Source: Microvirga brassicacearum
GTDB taxonomy: Bacteria > Pseudomonadota > Alphaproteobacteria > Rhizobiales > Beijerinckiaceae
DNA: 64,000 nucleotides
Assembly: GCF_008757455.1 (NCBI RefSeq)
Contig: NZ_VCMV01000013.1
Span: forward strand, 137,237-201,236
Reading direction: 5' to 3'
A model generated the notes under the pieces. It did not search any database. It was not told the DNA's origin and saw nothing but the letters and a program-made list of their open reading frames with translations. Numbering within the stretch: position 1 is the first letter of the stretch; every line of letters starts with the position of its first letter. This document shows, one piece after another, positions 1-9,881 of the stretch. Made by a program: the position numbers and the translations under genes.

Positions 1-49
1 TCGCTTCGTGGTGGAGCGTGAAACCTAGTGCGCACCATTCCCCGGTGAA

Positions 50-601
50 CTAGTCGACAGTCGGCACCCAGAACATCAGCTTGACGTGACCGGGGCGGCT
101 GGGATGCGGCACGTGACCTTCAGGAAGGCCCGCATTGGCGCGGATGACTTTCTGCGAGGCTTCGTTGTCGTCATCGCAGGTGAGCAGGACGCGGGCAAAG
201 CCCTCCTTACGCGCCACCGACAGGATCAGGCGCAAAGCCTGGGTCGCATAGCCGCGGCCCTGCTTCCACGGCACGATTGTGTAGCCGATATGGCCCATGG
301 CGGTCGGCGGCAGATCCTCGGTTCCAGGCTGGAAGCGAAAGCCGATCCGGCCGCAGAATTCGCCGTCGCTGATCCAGAAATCGTGCGCCGGGAGGCGCCG
401 GACCTCGCGTCCGTCGGGCAATCGCAGCGTCGGCGAATGGTAAAGATCGTGCAGGAAACGCGCCGGATCGCGGCGAAGCTGCAACAGCTGATCGCGGCTG
501 ACATCCTGATCGGTATTCGGCGACCAGCCGCGCGCCAGCGCCTGCTCGTAGGCTGGCAGCCATTCGAGGCTCGGGCGGATGAGGGCGATGGATGACGTCA
601 T
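50..601 (-). CDS. GNAT family N-acetyltransferase
   Basis: About 183 residues. It is a GCN5-related acetyltransferase that would move an acetyl group from acetyl-CoA to an unknown amine. The acetyl-CoA loop is seen as V-P-W-K-Q-G-R-G-Y-A-T-Q-A-L near residue 115, a good Q/RxxGxG/A motif, followed by a strand containing CDDDNEASQKV, typical of the family. I start at the ATG at 601 because the frame upstream has arginine-rich, non-coding-like composition. It lies 41 bases downstream of kup on the same strand and could be cotranscribed with it. The substrate cannot be told from sequence. Confidence 0.8.
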   Translation of the reverse strand: MTSSIALIRPSLEWLPAYEQALARGWSPNTDQDVSRDQLLQLRRDPARFLHDLYHSPTLRLPDGREVRRLPAHDFWISDGEFCGRIGFRFQPGTEDLPPTAMGHIGYTIVPWKQGRGYATQALRLILSVARKEGFARVLLTCDDDNEASQKVIRANAGLPEGHVPHPSRPGHVKLMFWVPTVD

Positions 602-642
602 GACGCTCAAACTGGCATCGCGGCTACCATCCGACAACAACC

Positions 643-2574
643 TCAGACGGTGACCTGCGTGCCGACTTCGACGACGCGGCCGGTCGGGATCTGGAAGAAG
701 TCCGTCGCGTCGCTGGCGGATTTGGCAAGGCCGATGAAGAGTTTGTCCTGCCACAGCGGCATGCCCGAATGCGAGGCGGGCCTAATCGAGCGACGCGACA
801 GGAAGAACGACGTGGCCATGATGTCGAACTTGAAGCCCTGCTTGCGCAGGAGCGCGAGGCCCCGGGGGATATTCGGCGTCTCCATGTAGCCGTAGCTCAG
901 TTGGATGCGCCAGAACGAGTTGCCCACATTTTCGATGCGGACGCGATCCTCCGGCTCGACCCGCGGCACATCCTCGGAGCGCACGGTCAGCACCACGTTC
1001 TTCTCGTGCAGCACCTTGTTGTGCTTGAGATTGTGCAGGAGGGCGGCGGGCGCGGTGTCGGGATCGCTGGTCAGGAAAACCGCTGTGCCCTTGACCTGAT
1101 GGGGCGGGCTCTTCTCGAGCATCCTCACGAGTTCGAGGAAGGGCACGTCGATCTTGCGCGTCTTCTCGAACAGGATGGTGGTTCCCTTCACCCAGGTCCA
1201 CATCATCATGATGATCACCGAGGCGAGAATGACCGGCACGTAGCCGCCGGTAAAGAGCTTCAGCAGGTTCGCGCCGAAGAACGACAGGTCGATGAAGAGG
1301 AACGGCAGCATCAGCGCCAGCGTCAGGCCGAGCGACCAGCGCCAGCCCTTCCAGATCACGATGATGGCGAGGATCGCATCGACCGACATGGCGCCGAAGA
1401 CCGAGACGCCATAAGCATGGGACAGATTGCTCGACGACTGGAAGATCAGCACCAGGATGATGACGCCGATCAACAGCAGCATGTTGACCCGGGGGACATA
1501 GATCTGACCCTGATGGGCGGCCGACGTGAACCGGATTTCAAGGCGCGGCAGAAGGCCGAGCTGGACTGCCTGCCGCGTCAGCGAGAAGGCCCCGGTGATC
1601 ACCGACTGACTGGCGATGATTGTCGCAAGCGTCGCGAGGATCACCATCGGGAGCAGCGCCCAATCGGGCACCAGCCGAAACAACGGCGATTCGGCGGCGT
1701 CGGGATGGGCGAGGACGAGCGCGCCTTGCCCGAAATAATTCATCACGAGCGCCGGAAACACCAGATAGAGCCATGCCGTCCTGATCGGCTTCCCGCCGAA
1801 ATGCCCGAGATCCGCATAGAGCGCCTCGGCACCGGTGACGGCCAGACACACCGCGCCGAGGACGGCGAGGGACACGCCCGAATGATCGAAGAAGAACATC
1901 ACGGCGTAAACGGGGTTGATCGCCGTTACCACGCTCGGGTCGTCGGCAATATGGAGCAAGCCGGTAAAAGCCAGCGTCGCGAACCAGATCAGCATGACAG
2001 GCCCGAAGAACGTCGCCACGCGCCCTGTCCCCCGGCTCTGGACAACAAAAAGTGCGGTCAGGATCGCGAGCGTGATCGGCACCACGTAAGGACCGAGCGT
2101 CGGCGTTGCGAGCCTGAGGCCTTCGACCGCCGACAGCACTGAAATGGCCGGCGTGAGGACCGCATCGCCATAGAAGAGGCCCGCGCCGCCGATGCCCAGC
2201 ATTAGGACGATCCCCCGGCGCTTGCCCGTCGCCCGTTGGGCCAGCGCCACGAGGGTGAGCGTTCCGCCTTCGCCCTTGTTGTCGGCCCGCAGCAGGATGA
2301 AGACGTATTTGACCGTCACGACCAGGACGAGAGACCAAAGGATGAGCGAGAGCACGCCCATGATGATGTCGCGGGTGACCGGGCCGCCGTCGGCGGCAGC
2401 CGCCATCGATTCCTTGAAGGCATAGAGCGGCGACGTGCCGATATCGCCGAAGACGACGCCGATCGAACCCATCATGAGGGTCCAGAAGCTCGCCTTCTTG
2501 TGCGTCTCGGGGAGGGTCGCCTCTGGGGACGCGGAATCGGCGTGCCCGGACGCCACAGCTTGCTGTTCTGCCAT
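643..2574 (-). CDS. kup: KUP-family low-affinity K+ uptake transporter
   Basis: 643 residues of inner-membrane K+/H+ symporter. The family signature [10 protein letters not shown] is at about residues 43-52, followed by roughly a dozen hydrophobic segments and a soluble C-terminal domain of about 150 residues, as in E. coli Kup (622 aa). The chosen ATG at 2574 gives a short polar N-terminus before TM1. The frame stays open another 25 codons upstream but with unlikely composition. It imports potassium, especially under acid or osmotic stress. It is followed on the same strand by the GNAT gene. ispG lies 200 bases upstream, so it probably has its own promoter. Confidence 0.95.
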   Translation of the reverse strand: MAEQQAVASGHADSASPEATLPETHKKASFWTLMMGSIGVVFGDIGTSPLYAFKESMAAAADGGPVTRDIIMGVLSLILWSLVLVVTVKYVFILLRADNKGEGGTLTLVALAQRATGKRRGIVLMLGIGGAGLFYGDAVLTPAISVLSAVEGLRLATPTLGPYVVPITLAILTALFVVQSRGTGRVATFFGPVMLIWFATLAFTGLLHIADDPSVVTAINPVYAVMFFFDHSGVSLAVLGAVCLAVTGAEALYADLGHFGGKPIRTAWLYLVFPALVMNYFGQGALVLAHPDAAESPLFRLVPDWALLPMVILATLATIIASQSVITGAFSLTRQAVQLGLLPRLEIRFTSAAHQGQIYVPRVNMLLLIGVIILVLIFQSSSNLSHAYGVSVFGAMSVDAILAIIVIWKGWRWSLGLTLALMLPFLFIDLSFFGANLLKLFTGGYVPVILASVIIMMMWTWVKGTTILFEKTRKIDVPFLELVRMLEKSPPHQVKGTAVFLTSDPDTAPAALLHNLKHNKVLHEKNVVLTVRSEDVPRVEPEDRVRIENVGNSFWRIQLSYGYMETPNIPRGLALLRKQGFKFDIMATSFFLSRRSIRPASHSGMPLWQDKLFIGLAKSASDATDFFQIPTGRVVEVGTQVTV

Positions 2575-2774
2575 GTGATTTTTTCTTTGCGGATAATCCG
2601 CGGACGGCCCTTTGCTCGTAGTTCTTCGGGTGCAAAAAAGGGCGGCCACTCCTCTTCGATGCGGCGGCCGTCGTGCCGACGCGGCGGCTCTCTAACACGT
2701 CGCGCTCAGGCTTAAAACCGAATTCGATGGCAGGTTCCCGGACCGCGCAACCCCCTCAAAGCCTTACGACGCCG

Positions 2775-4070
2775 CTATTCTGCGGCGTCCACCCGTGCTT
2801 GGCCGTAGTTCTTCTCGATGTAATCCTGCACGATGGCCTGAAAATCCGTCGCAAGGGTCGGCCCGCGCAACGTCATGGCTTTCCGGCCATCGATGAAAAC
2901 CGGCGCCGCCGGTTGCTCGCCGGTTCCGGGCAGGGAAATGCCGATATTGGCGTGCTTTGATTCGCCTGGGCCGTTCACGATGCACCCCATGACGGCGACG
3001 GTCAGGTTCTCGGTGCCGGGATATTGCCGCTTCCACTCCGGCATCGATGCGGAAATCCAGTTCTGGATGTCCCGCGCCAACTCCTGAAAGACCGAGGACG
3101 TGGTGCGGCCGCAGCCGGGGCAGGCGGCGACGAGCGGCACGAAGGTGCGGAAGCCCATCGTCTGGAGAAGCTCCTGGGCTGTCTTGACCTCGACGGTGCG
3201 GTCGCCGCCGGGCTCCGGCGTCAGCGAGAAGCGGATCGTGTCGCCGATGCCCTGCTGCAGCAGAATGCCGATGGCGGCCGAAGATGCCACGATCCCTTTG
3301 CTGCCCATGCCGGCCTCGGTGAGGCCGAGATGGATCGCATAATCGGAGCGGCGGGCGAGGTCCTGGTAGACGGCGATCAGATCCTGTACCGCCGAAACCT
3401 TGGCGGACAGGATGATGCGGTCTCTCGTCAGGCCGATTTCCTCCGCTCGGGCCGCGGAGAGCAGCGCCGACTGGATCATCGCCTCGCGGGTGACCCAGCG
3501 CATGTCGCGCGGAGATTCCGAGGCGGCGTTCTCGTTCATCAGATGGGTCAGGAGGTCCTGATCGAGCGAGCCCCAGTTAGCCCCGATGCGCACCGCCTTG
3601 CCGTGCCGGATGGCCATCTCGACGATGGCGCCGAATTGGCGGTCCTTCTTTTCCTTGAAGCCCACATTGCCCGGATTGATGCGATATTTGTCGAGCGCTT
3701 CGGCGCAGGCCGGGTGATCCGCCAGCAATTGGTGGCCGATATAGTGAAAATCCCCCACCAGCGGCACGGTCACGCCGAGCCGGTGCAGGCGATCGCGAAT
3801 TTTGGGGACGGCGGCGGCAGCCTCGTCGCGATCGACCGTGATGCGGACGATTTCCGAGCCCGCGCGCGCCAGAGCGGCGACCTGGGCGACCGTCGCATCC
3901 GCGTCCGCCGTATCCGTGTTGGTCATCGATTGCACGACCACCGGCGCACCACCGCCCACCATCACCGAACCGACGCGGACGCCGACGCTGCGGTGCCGCG
4001 GCGATGGCCCGGCAAGGGCCTCGGGCGGAGGGGAAGACTGTGCGGGCACCAACGGAGAAAGAACAGTCAT
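2775..4070 (-). CDS. ispG: 4-hydroxy-3-methylbut-2-enyl diphosphate synthase (flavodoxin)
   Basis: 431 residues. IspG (GcpE) converts MEcPP to HMBPP in the non-mevalonate isoprenoid pathway, using a [4Fe-4S] cluster. The cluster ligands are visible: Cys317 and Cys320 in CPGCGRT, Cys363 in [10 protein letters not shown], and Glu370 in the same motif. The N-terminal TIM-barrel part begins with [22 protein letters not shown]. The length fits the bacterial form without the plant insertion. The ATG at 4070 is preceded by GGAGAAAG. It lies 92 bases downstream of the methyltransferase gene on the same strand and may be read with it. Confidence 0.97.
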   Translation of the reverse strand: MTVLSPLVPAQSSPPPEALAGPSPRHRSVGVRVGSVMVGGGAPVVVQSMTNTDTADADATVAQVAALARAGSEIVRITVDRDEAAAAVPKIRDRLHRLGVTVPLVGDFHYIGHQLLADHPACAEALDKYRINPGNVGFKEKKDRQFGAIVEMAIRHGKAVRIGANWGSLDQDLLTHLMNENAASESPRDMRWVTREAMIQSALLSAARAEEIGLTRDRIILSAKVSAVQDLIAVYQDLARRSDYAIHLGLTEAGMGSKGIVASSAAIGILLQQGIGDTIRFSLTPEPGGDRTVEVKTAQELLQTMGFRTFVPLVAACPGCGRTTSSVFQELARDIQNWISASMPEWKRQYPGTENLTVAVMGCIVNGPGESKHANIGISLPGTGEQPAAPVFIDGRKAMTLRGPTLATDFQAIVQDYIEKNYGQARVDAAE

Positions 4071-4162
4071 GAAACGATCCAGGGGCCGGCAACGCGCTGC
4101 TGCCGCCGATTAGCTGGGGCCAAATTCACCAAGGGTCAAGCGCTGCCTTATACACCATGGCG

Positions 4163-4849
4163 TCAGCGCCTGCACGGCAGGTCGTCGCCCGGTATCCGGT
4201 CAGGCATGGCGAAACGCCAGACGCTGGTCTTCTTGACGTCCGCGTCCTCGAGCGTGCGCGTCACCGGCACCTCATATTCGGCTAGGTGCTGGAGCCGCGC
4301 GACAGGCAGGTAGCTGCGGCCCGGATCGCCGATAAGGATTGCGGCGCCCCGGAGCTGCAGGGCGAAAAGCCAGTCGGTCACCGCCAGCGCAAGGTCGCGC
4401 TCGTAGCAGATATCGCCGGCGAGCACGACGTCCCAGCCTTGGTCCTGCCCGACCAGATCGTCCTGCGACGAGGTCAGCGGGACGCCATTGGCCGCGGCGT
4501 TCAGGCTCATCGCCGCAATCGCGAAGTCGTCGATGTCGCAGGCTATCACCTGGGCGGCCCCGGCTTTCATGGCGGCGATGCCGACGAGGCCCGAGCCCGA
4601 TGCGAAATCCAGCACGTGGCGCCCGCGCACCGTCTCCGGGTGATCGAGCACGTAGCGGGCCAGGGCCTGCCCGCCGGCCCAGGCAAAGGCCCAGAACGGC
4701 GGCGGCAGGCCGATGGCGCCAAGCTCGTCTTCGGTCTTCTGCCAGAGCGCCGTCGCCTCGTCGGCGAGATAGAGTGAGATTTCCGGCGCATGGGGCACCG
4801 GCAGAAGCCGCGTCTCGGCCCGGATGAAGGCCGTGCGATCGGCGATCAT
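4163..4849 (-). CDS. Class I SAM methyltransferase, ETF-beta lysine methyltransferase-like
   Basis: 228 residues. The SAM-binding motif I is VLDFASGSGLVGIAA, with the acidic loop ACDIDDFA and a post-motif GDICYERDLA. The segment LPPPFWAFAWAGGQALARY before motif I is typical of the methyltransferase-16 / nicotinamide N-methylase-like group. That group includes mitochondrial ETFB-KMT and its alphaproteobacterial relatives, which methylate lysines on the electron-transfer flavoprotein beta subunit. The substrate assignment is inference from that resemblance. The ATG at 4849 overlaps the stop of the upstream glycosyltransferase by four bases (ATGA), so the two are translationally coupled. Another class I methyltransferase substrate cannot be excluded. 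Confidence 0.82.
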   Translation of the reverse strand: MIADRTAFIRAETRLLPVPHAPEISLYLADEATALWQKTEDELGAIGLPPPFWAFAWAGGQALARYVLDHPETVRGRHVLDFASGSGLVGIAAMKAGAAQVIACDIDDFAIAAMSLNAAANGVPLTSSQDDLVGQDQGWDVVLAGDICYERDLALAVTDWLFALQLRGAAILIGDPGRSYLPVARLQHLAEYEVPVTRTLEDADVKKTSVWRFAMPDRIPGDDLPCRR

Positions 4850-5997
4850 GCGGCGAGGATGTCGCGGTAGAGCCGCTTCACCGTCTCCATCACATCCCGC
4901 TCCGTGAACCCATCGAGGATGCGGGCCCGCGCCGCCACGCCCATGCGGGCAACCAGATCGGGCGCCTCCGTCAGCCCAATGAATGCTGCCGTCAGCGCAT
5001 CCACGTCGTCCGGCCGGACCACGAAGCCCTCGACCTGGTCGCGCACCAGGGTCCGGCAACCGGGCACGTCCGTGGTCACGATGGCGCGGCCGCAGGCGGC
5101 AGCCTCGAGCAGGGTTCGCGGAAGCCCTTCGCCGCCACGAGACGGCAGGCAAGCCACGTGATGATCCCGCCATACCGCGGCGACATCGCTGGTCGCGCCG
5201 TGCCACGTGATGCCGGGCTCGGCGCTCCAGGCTTGCAAGGTCTCTTCAGGAATGGCTTTGGGATTGGAAGGGTCGGGGGCGCCGTAGAGCGATAATTCCA
5301 CGCTGGCGCCCTTCAGGCGCGCAGCCCGGGTCGCCTCGACCGCCAGATCGATGCCCTTCGACCACAGCATGCGCGCCACCACGGCGATGCGAAGGGGCGG
5401 AACGGCTGGTAGAGGCGCGGGCTTGAAGACGTCGGCATCGACGCCCGCTCCGCCCACGATGGTGATCTTGGGACCGGTCGGATCCAGGCCAAGCAATTGC
5501 GGATCGTCCTCGTTTTCAAACAGGTAGCGCGTGCGTCCCGTTGCCAGTGCCCGAACGAGCAGCCGGACCGCACGCCGGGCAAGGCGGGCGACGTGATCCT
5601 GCCTGGCGCCGAGAAAGCCGAGTCCCGTCAACGCATAAATCCGGCGGTCGATACCCGCCATCGCGGCCGCGACACCGCCGATCAGGATGCCTCGAAGGGC
5701 GATGCAATGAACCAGATCGGCCTTCTCCGCCCGCAAGACCGACGCAAGCTGGCCGGCAGCATAGCCGGCGGTCAGGGGATTGAGGCTCCGGCGTTCCGCC
5801 TCGAGAGGGATCACCCGCGCGCCTGAAGCCTCGATGATCTCCCGATGAGAGCGAACCCGCGTGACGACCGCCACATCAAGGCCGATCTCGCGCGCGGCTC
5901 GCGCCATCGGCAGGAAATGAGACGCGAAGAACCAGTCCTCGGTCACGACGAAGACGAGCTTGCGGCCCGAGAGGGTGCTGGACGTTGAAAGTGTCAC
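4846..5997 (-). CDS. Glycosyltransferase family 4 protein
   Basis: 383 residues, GT-B fold retaining glycosyltransferase. The N-terminal half starts VFVVTEDWFFASHFLPMAR, as in polysaccharide-type GT4 enzymes. The C-terminal half has IAVVARMLWSKGIDL and the nucleotide-sugar site PSRGGEGLPRTLLEAAACG, which carries the family E-x7-E pattern. The frame begins with GTG at 5997. It is likely to add a sugar to a lipid-linked or capsule/O-antigen precursor at the cytoplasmic face. No other polysaccharide genes are nearby, so the product is unknown. It overlaps the downstream methyltransferase start by four bases. Confidence 0.88.
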   Translation of the reverse strand: MTLSTSSTLSGRKLVFVVTEDWFFASHFLPMARAAREIGLDVAVVTRVRSHREIIEASGARVIPLEAERRSLNPLTAGYAAGQLASVLRAEKADLVHCIALRGILIGGVAAAMAGIDRRIYALTGLGFLGARQDHVARLARRAVRLLVRALATGRTRYLFENEDDPQLLGLDPTGPKITIVGGAGVDADVFKPAPLPAVPPLRIAVVARMLWSKGIDLAVEATRAARLKGASVELSLYGAPDPSNPKAIPEETLQAWSAEPGITWHGATSDVAAVWRDHHVACLPSRGGEGLPRTLLEAAACGRAIVTTDVPGCRTLVRDQVEGFVVRPDDVDALTAAFIGLTEAPDLVARMGVAARARILDGFTERDVMETVKRLYRDILAA

Positions 5998-6068
5998 GGA
6001 TGATCCCGATGAGAAGGCCTGGCTCTTCTAGCCGCCGCGCAGCCGCGAGGAAACCCGGCCGATCGCCC

Positions 6069-6093
6069 GGAACCGAAGGGAGCGGGTGCGGTT
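6069..6093 (+). promoter_or_regulatory. Candidate EcfG-type (general stress) promoter before topoisomerase IB
   Basis: GGAAC at 6069-6073 is followed after 16 bases by GGTT at 6090-6093. The alphaproteobacterial general-stress sigma factor EcfG recognises roughly GGAAC-N16/17-CGTT. The element is 29 bases before the ATG at 6122. If real, it rules out the alternative GTG start at 6086, which lies inside it. One mismatch in the -10 part makes this tentative. Confidence 0.35.
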
Positions 6094-6121
6094 GACCTCT
6101 CGCTCTTCAGCCAAGGCCCTC

Positions 6122-7297
6122 ATGTTGCTGGAACAGACCGCTCCCCTCCCGAATGTCGTCGATCCCCGCGATGCGGCCGAGACGGCAGGTCTGGTCTATG
6201 TGTCGGACGAGCAGCCCGGCATCCGGCGCAAAAAAGCGGGCAAGAGCTTCACCTATATGACGGCCGGCGGCGACAAGGTGGAGGACAAGGCGACGCTCGC
6301 GCGGATCAGGTCGCTGGCAATTCCCCCGGCTTATACGGATGTGTGGATCTGCCCGAAGCCGAACGGCCATATTCAGGCGACCGGGCGAGATGCGAAAGGC
6401 CGCAAGCAATACCGCTACCACCCGGCTTTCCGCGAAGTCCGGGACAGCACCAAATATGAGCACATGCTGGCTTTCGCCCAGGCGCTTCCGGCCATCCGCC
6501 GGACGATCGACGACCATATGAGCCTGCGGGGCCTGCCGCGCGCGAAGGTGCTGGCGACGGTGGTTCATCTTCTCGAAAACACGCTGATCCGCATCGGCAA
6601 TTCCGATTACGCGAAGCAGAACAAGAGCTACGGCCTGACGACCCTGCGCGATCCCCATGTGGAGATCAATGGCGCGGAATTGCGCTTTGAGTTCAAGGGC
6701 AAGAGCGGCAAGAAATGGAGCCTCAAGGTCAAGGACCGCCGCGTCGCCAAAATCGTGAAAGCCTGTCAGGATCTGCCCGGGCAGGACCTCTTTCAATATC
6801 TCGACGACGAGGGCCAGCGACAGACCATCACGTCCTCGGACGTCAACGCCTATCTCCGCGACATCACGGACGAGGATTTTACCGCCAAGGATTTCCGCAC
6901 CTGGGCCGGCACGGTGCTCGCGGCGCTCGCCCTGTCGGAATTCGAGCAGTTCGACGACGAGGCGAAGGCCAAGAAGAACATCCGGGCGGCGATCGAGACC
7001 GTCGCGGCCCGGCTCGGCAACACACCGACGATCTGTCGCAAGTGCTATGTCCACCCGGAAATTCTCTCCTCCTATCTCGATGGCGATCTTTTGCTGGACG
7101 TGAAGGAGGAGGTGGAAGCCGAGTTGCGCCGGGACCTCGAGGGTCTCAAACCGGAGGAGGCGGCGGTGCTGACGCTGCTCAAGGCCCGTCTCGAGCGGGA
7201 ACTCGATGCGCGCCAGAAAACTCCGCAAAACGGCAACGTGAAACAGCGCAGGACGAGGAAGGCGGCAGGCAATGCATCTGCGACATTGACCGCGTAG
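6122..7297 (+). CDS. DNA topoisomerase IB
   Basis: 391 residues of poxvirus/bacterial-type topoisomerase IB, which relaxes supercoils by nicking one strand through a 3'-phosphotyrosine. The catalytic tyrosine is Tyr309 in KCYVHPEIL (codon at 7046). The family blocks IRSLAIPPAYTDVWI, ATGRDAKGRKQYRYHP and AKDFRTWAGT are all present. I take the ATG at 6122. A GTG at 6086 also has a purine-rich site (GAAGGGAG) but adds 12 atypical residues and would overlap a candidate stress promoter. The gene diverges from the glycosyltransferase. Related genes in Rhizobiales are often stress induced (inference). Confidence 0.93.
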   Translation: MLLEQTAPLPNVVDPRDAAETAGLVYVSDEQPGIRRKKAGKSFTYMTAGGDKVEDKATLARIRSLAIPPAYTDVWICPKPNGHIQATGRDAKGRKQYRYHPAFREVRDSTKYEHMLAFAQALPAIRRTIDDHMSLRGLPRAKVLATVVHLLENTLIRIGNSDYAKQNKSYGLTTLRDPHVEINGAELRFEFKGKSGKKWSLKVKDRRVAKIVKACQDLPGQDLFQYLDDEGQRQTITSSDVNAYLRDITDEDFTAKDFRTWAGTVLAALALSEFEQFDDEAKAKKNIRAAIETVAARLGNTPTICRKCYVHPEILSSYLDGDLLLDVKEEVEAELRRDLEGLKPEEAAVLTLLKARLERELDARQKTPQNGNVKQRRTRKAAGNASATLTA

Positions 7298-7392
7298 CCA
7301 GAAGCCGAGCTTCGTGGGAATATGTGCCCCATCGATGGCAGTCGATCACGTTTTTGGCTTGAAGCTCCGACGTGATCCAGGTGGAGATTGGA

Positions 7393-8826
7393 ATGGACCT
7401 CGACGCCCTGATGTTGTCGCGCATCCAGTTCGCCTTCACGATTGCGTTCCACATCATCTTCCCGGCCTTCACGATCGGGCTCGCCAGCTGGTTGGTGGCG
7501 CTCGAGTTCAATTGGCTGCGCACCGGCAACGCGCTCTACCGGAACCTCTTCCGGTTCTGGGTGAAGATCTTCGCAGTCTCGTTCGGTCTCGGCGTCGTGT
7601 CAGGGATTGTCATGAGCTACCAGTTCGGGACGAACTGGTCGCGGTATTCCGAATTCACCGGCAATGTGATCGGCCCGGTCATCGCCTACGAGGTGCTGAC
7701 CGCCTTCTTCCTCGAGGCGTCGTTTCTGGGCATCATGCTGTTCGGCTGGGAAAAGGTCGGCGACAGGTTGCATTTTGTCGCCACCTGCCTGGTTGCGCTC
7801 GGGACCTTGATTTCGGCGTTCTGGATTCTGTCGGCGAATTCGTGGATGCAGACCCCCGACGGGTTTGCCATCGAGAACGGCAATGCGGTGCCGACGGACT
7901 GGTTCAAGATCGTCTTTAATCCGTCATTCCCGTTGCGTTACGCCCACATGGTGATGGCGTGCTACCTCACCACCGCGTTTGCTGTCGCGGGCATGTCGGC
8001 GTGGATGCTGTTCCGCTCATGGAAAGAACCGGAAACGCGACTTGCGGGAGCACGCCGATCGCTATCGATGGCGCTCTGGTTCGCCGTCATCGTTGTTCCG
8101 ATCCAGATTTTCATCGGTGACCTGCACGGGCTGGTGGTGATGGAACATCAGCCGGTCAAACTCGCCGCCATCGAAGGCAACTGGGATCGCCAGGCGAACA
8201 TGCCCCTTCGGCTTTTCGCGATTCCCGACGAGGTGGGCGAAAAGAACGATTACGAGATCGCGATTCCGAAACTTGGAAGCTACGTGCTGACGCACGCCTT
8301 CGACGGCGTGGTGCCGGGTCTCAAGGATGTGCCGCCGCAGGATCGGCCGCCGGTCTGGCCGGTCTTTTTCTCCTTCCGCATCATGGTCGCCATCGGCTTC
8401 GCGATGCTGGGCCTGAGCGTATGGAGCCTGTATCTGCGCTGGCGCGGGACGCTCTTCTCCAACCGGCTGTTCCTTCGCGCCGCGATGATCATGACGCCCT
8501 CCGGTTTCGGCGCCGTCCTGTTCGGGTGGTTCACGGCCGAGATCGGTCGTCAGCCCTGGGTCGTCTACGGACAACTTCGCACGGCCGATGCGGTGTCGCC
8601 GGTATCGGCCGGCGCCGTCACGGCGTCGCTCCTGACTTTCGTCGTTGTCTATGCGTTCGTGTTCGGCTTCGGGTCCTATTACCTCGCAAAACTGCTGAGA
8701 AAAGGACCCGAACCAGTGGAGGATCTGCCGGAAGACGATCCCACAAAAACCGTCAGGCGTCCGCTTTCCGTGCCCGATGAAGGGCTCGAGGGCCGGCCCG
8801 GTCACGAAGCGCCAATGGCCAGATAG
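7393..8826 (+). CDS. cydA: Cytochrome bd-type quinol oxidase subunit I (CydA/CioA)
   Basis: 477 residues with nine or so membrane segments. It carries the quinol site and the three haems of the bd oxidase. His20 (TIAFHIIFP) matches the axial ligand of the first transmembrane helix, and EIGRQPWVVYGQLRT is the conserved GRQPW block. The Q-loop region is short, as in the cyanide-insensitive (CioA) branch. The ATG at 7393 has GGAG six bases upstream. A GTG seven codons earlier is less likely. It forms an operon with cydB (11 bases) and the small third gene. No Fnr box was found in the 95-base leader. Confidence 0.95.
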   Translation: MDLDALMLSRIQFAFTIAFHIIFPAFTIGLASWLVALEFNWLRTGNALYRNLFRFWVKIFAVSFGLGVVSGIVMSYQFGTNWSRYSEFTGNVIGPVIAYEVLTAFFLEASFLGIMLFGWEKVGDRLHFVATCLVALGTLISAFWILSANSWMQTPDGFAIENGNAVPTDWFKIVFNPSFPLRYAHMVMACYLTTAFAVAGMSAWMLFRSWKEPETRLAGARRSLSMALWFAVIVVPIQIFIGDLHGLVVMEHQPVKLAAIEGNWDRQANMPLRLFAIPDEVGEKNDYEIAIPKLGSYVLTHAFDGVVPGLKDVPPQDRPPVWPVFFSFRIMVAIGFAMLGLSVWSLYLRWRGTLFSNRLFLRAAMIMTPSGFGAVLFGWFTAEIGRQPWVVYGQLRTADAVSPVSAGAVTASLLTFVVVYAFVFGFGSYYLAKLLRKGPEPVEDLPEDDPTKTVRRPLSVPDEGLEGRPGHEAPMAR

Positions 8827-8837
8827 GAGCGGGGTCC

Positions 8838-9881
8838 ATGTTCGGTTTCGGAATGGAATACGAAGGGCTGGCGTTCTGGCTACCGGTGATCTGGGCGGTG
8901 CTCATCGCCGTCGCAGTGGCAATGTATGTGATCGCCGACGGTTTCGATCTCGGCGTCGGCATCCTGTTCAGGGGAGCTCGCGACGAGAACTGGCGCGACC
9001 GGATGATGTTTTCGGTCGCGCCCATCTGGGACGGCAACGAGACATGGCTGATCCTCGGCGGCGGCGGGCTGTTTGCGGTCTTTCATATCGCCTATGCGGT
9101 GATGATGCCGGCGCTCTACGTGCCGATCACCCTCATGCTCATTGCGCTGATCTTCCGCGGCGTGGCGTTCGAGTTCCGGTTCAAGTCCGACCGCTCGAAA
9201 TTCCTCTGGGACAATGCATTTCACTACGGCTCGCTGGTGGCGACGTTCTCACAAGGAGTGGTGCTGGGCGCCTTTGTGCAGGGCTTTTCCACCGATGGAC
9301 GCCAGTTTACCGGCGGCACCCTGGATTTCCTTACCCCCTTCAGCGTGCTGACCGGCGTAAGCCTTGTTTGCGGCTACGGACTGCTTGGCGCAACGTGGTG
9401 TGTGATGAAAACCACGGGCGAACTGGAAATCTGGGCGCGCCGGATGGCGATCCGGTACTTGATTGCGACCGTCATCGCCATGGCGCTGGTATCGATCTGG
9501 GTGCCGTTCCTGGGCCGGCAGCTCGAGGCGCGCTGGTTTTCCTGGCCCAACATCGCTTTTCTGGCGCCGATCCCGCTGATCACGGCTTTTGTGGCCTACC
9601 GGCTCTATCGCGATCTCGATCTCGGGCTGCACATGCGGCCGTTCTTTCTCGCGATCGGGTTGTTTCTGCTGGGATATCTGGGACTCGGCGTGACGCTCTT
9701 TCCCTACATCGTGCCGCCGTCGCTGACGATCTGGGATACGGCCAATACGGTGAGTTCGCAGCTCTTTGCCCTCGTCGGCTTCGCCATCGTCCTGCCATTC
9801 ACCTTCGCCTACACGGCCTATGCCTATTGGGTGTTCCGCGGAAAGGTGGCGGAGGACATCAAAGGGGGCGGGTATCATTGA
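8838..9881 (+). CDS. cydB: Cytochrome bd-type quinol oxidase subunit II (CydB/CioB)
   Basis: 347 residues and eight or more membrane spans. It is the structural partner of subunit I. The N-terminus contains YVIADGFDLGVGIL, followed by WDGNETWLILGGGGLFAVF, both family signatures. The ATG at 8838 follows GGAGCGGGGTCC. Its stop overlaps the start of the 40-codon gene that follows (TGATG), so the three subunits should be made in a coupled way. The complex oxidises ubiquinol and reduces O2 to water without pumping protons, often at low oxygen or in the presence of inhibitors. Confidence 0.95.
   Translation: MFGFGMEYEGLAFWLPVIWAVLIAVAVAMYVIADGFDLGVGILFRGARDENWRDRMMFSVAPIWDGNETWLILGGGGLFAVFHIAYAVMMPALYVPITLMLIALIFRGVAFEFRFKSDRSKFLWDNAFHYGSLVATFSQGVVLGAFVQGFSTDGRQFTGGTLDFLTPFSVLTGVSLVCGYGLLGATWCVMKTTGELEIWARRMAIRYLIATVIAMALVSIWVPFLGRQLEARWFSWPNIAFLAPIPLITAFVAYRLYRDLDLGLHMRPFFLAIGLFLLGYLGLGVTLFPYIVPPSLTIWDTANTVSSQLFALVGFAIVLPFTFAYTAYAYWVFRGKVAEDIKGGGYH

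Noticed and set aside
769-2142. 457-codon plus-strand frame opposite kup
   Set aside because: Composition is rich in R, D, H, E, as expected of antisense reading of a GC-rich membrane protein gene. Kup is certain.
3024-4313. 429-codon plus-strand frame opposite ispG
   Set aside because: Antisense shadow; no domain recognised and ispG motifs are complete.
6107-7228. 373-codon minus-strand frame opposite topoisomerase IB
   Set aside because: Antisense shadow with no recognisable domain.
7298-7392. Fnr/Anr box (TTGAT-N4-ATCAA) before the cyd operon
   Set aside because: No acceptable match in the 95-base leader.
8777-9880. Long plus-strand frame out of phase with cydB
   Set aside because: Arginine-rich frame-shifted reading of cydB. 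Only its last 40 codons (9881-10003) are accepted as a separate small gene.
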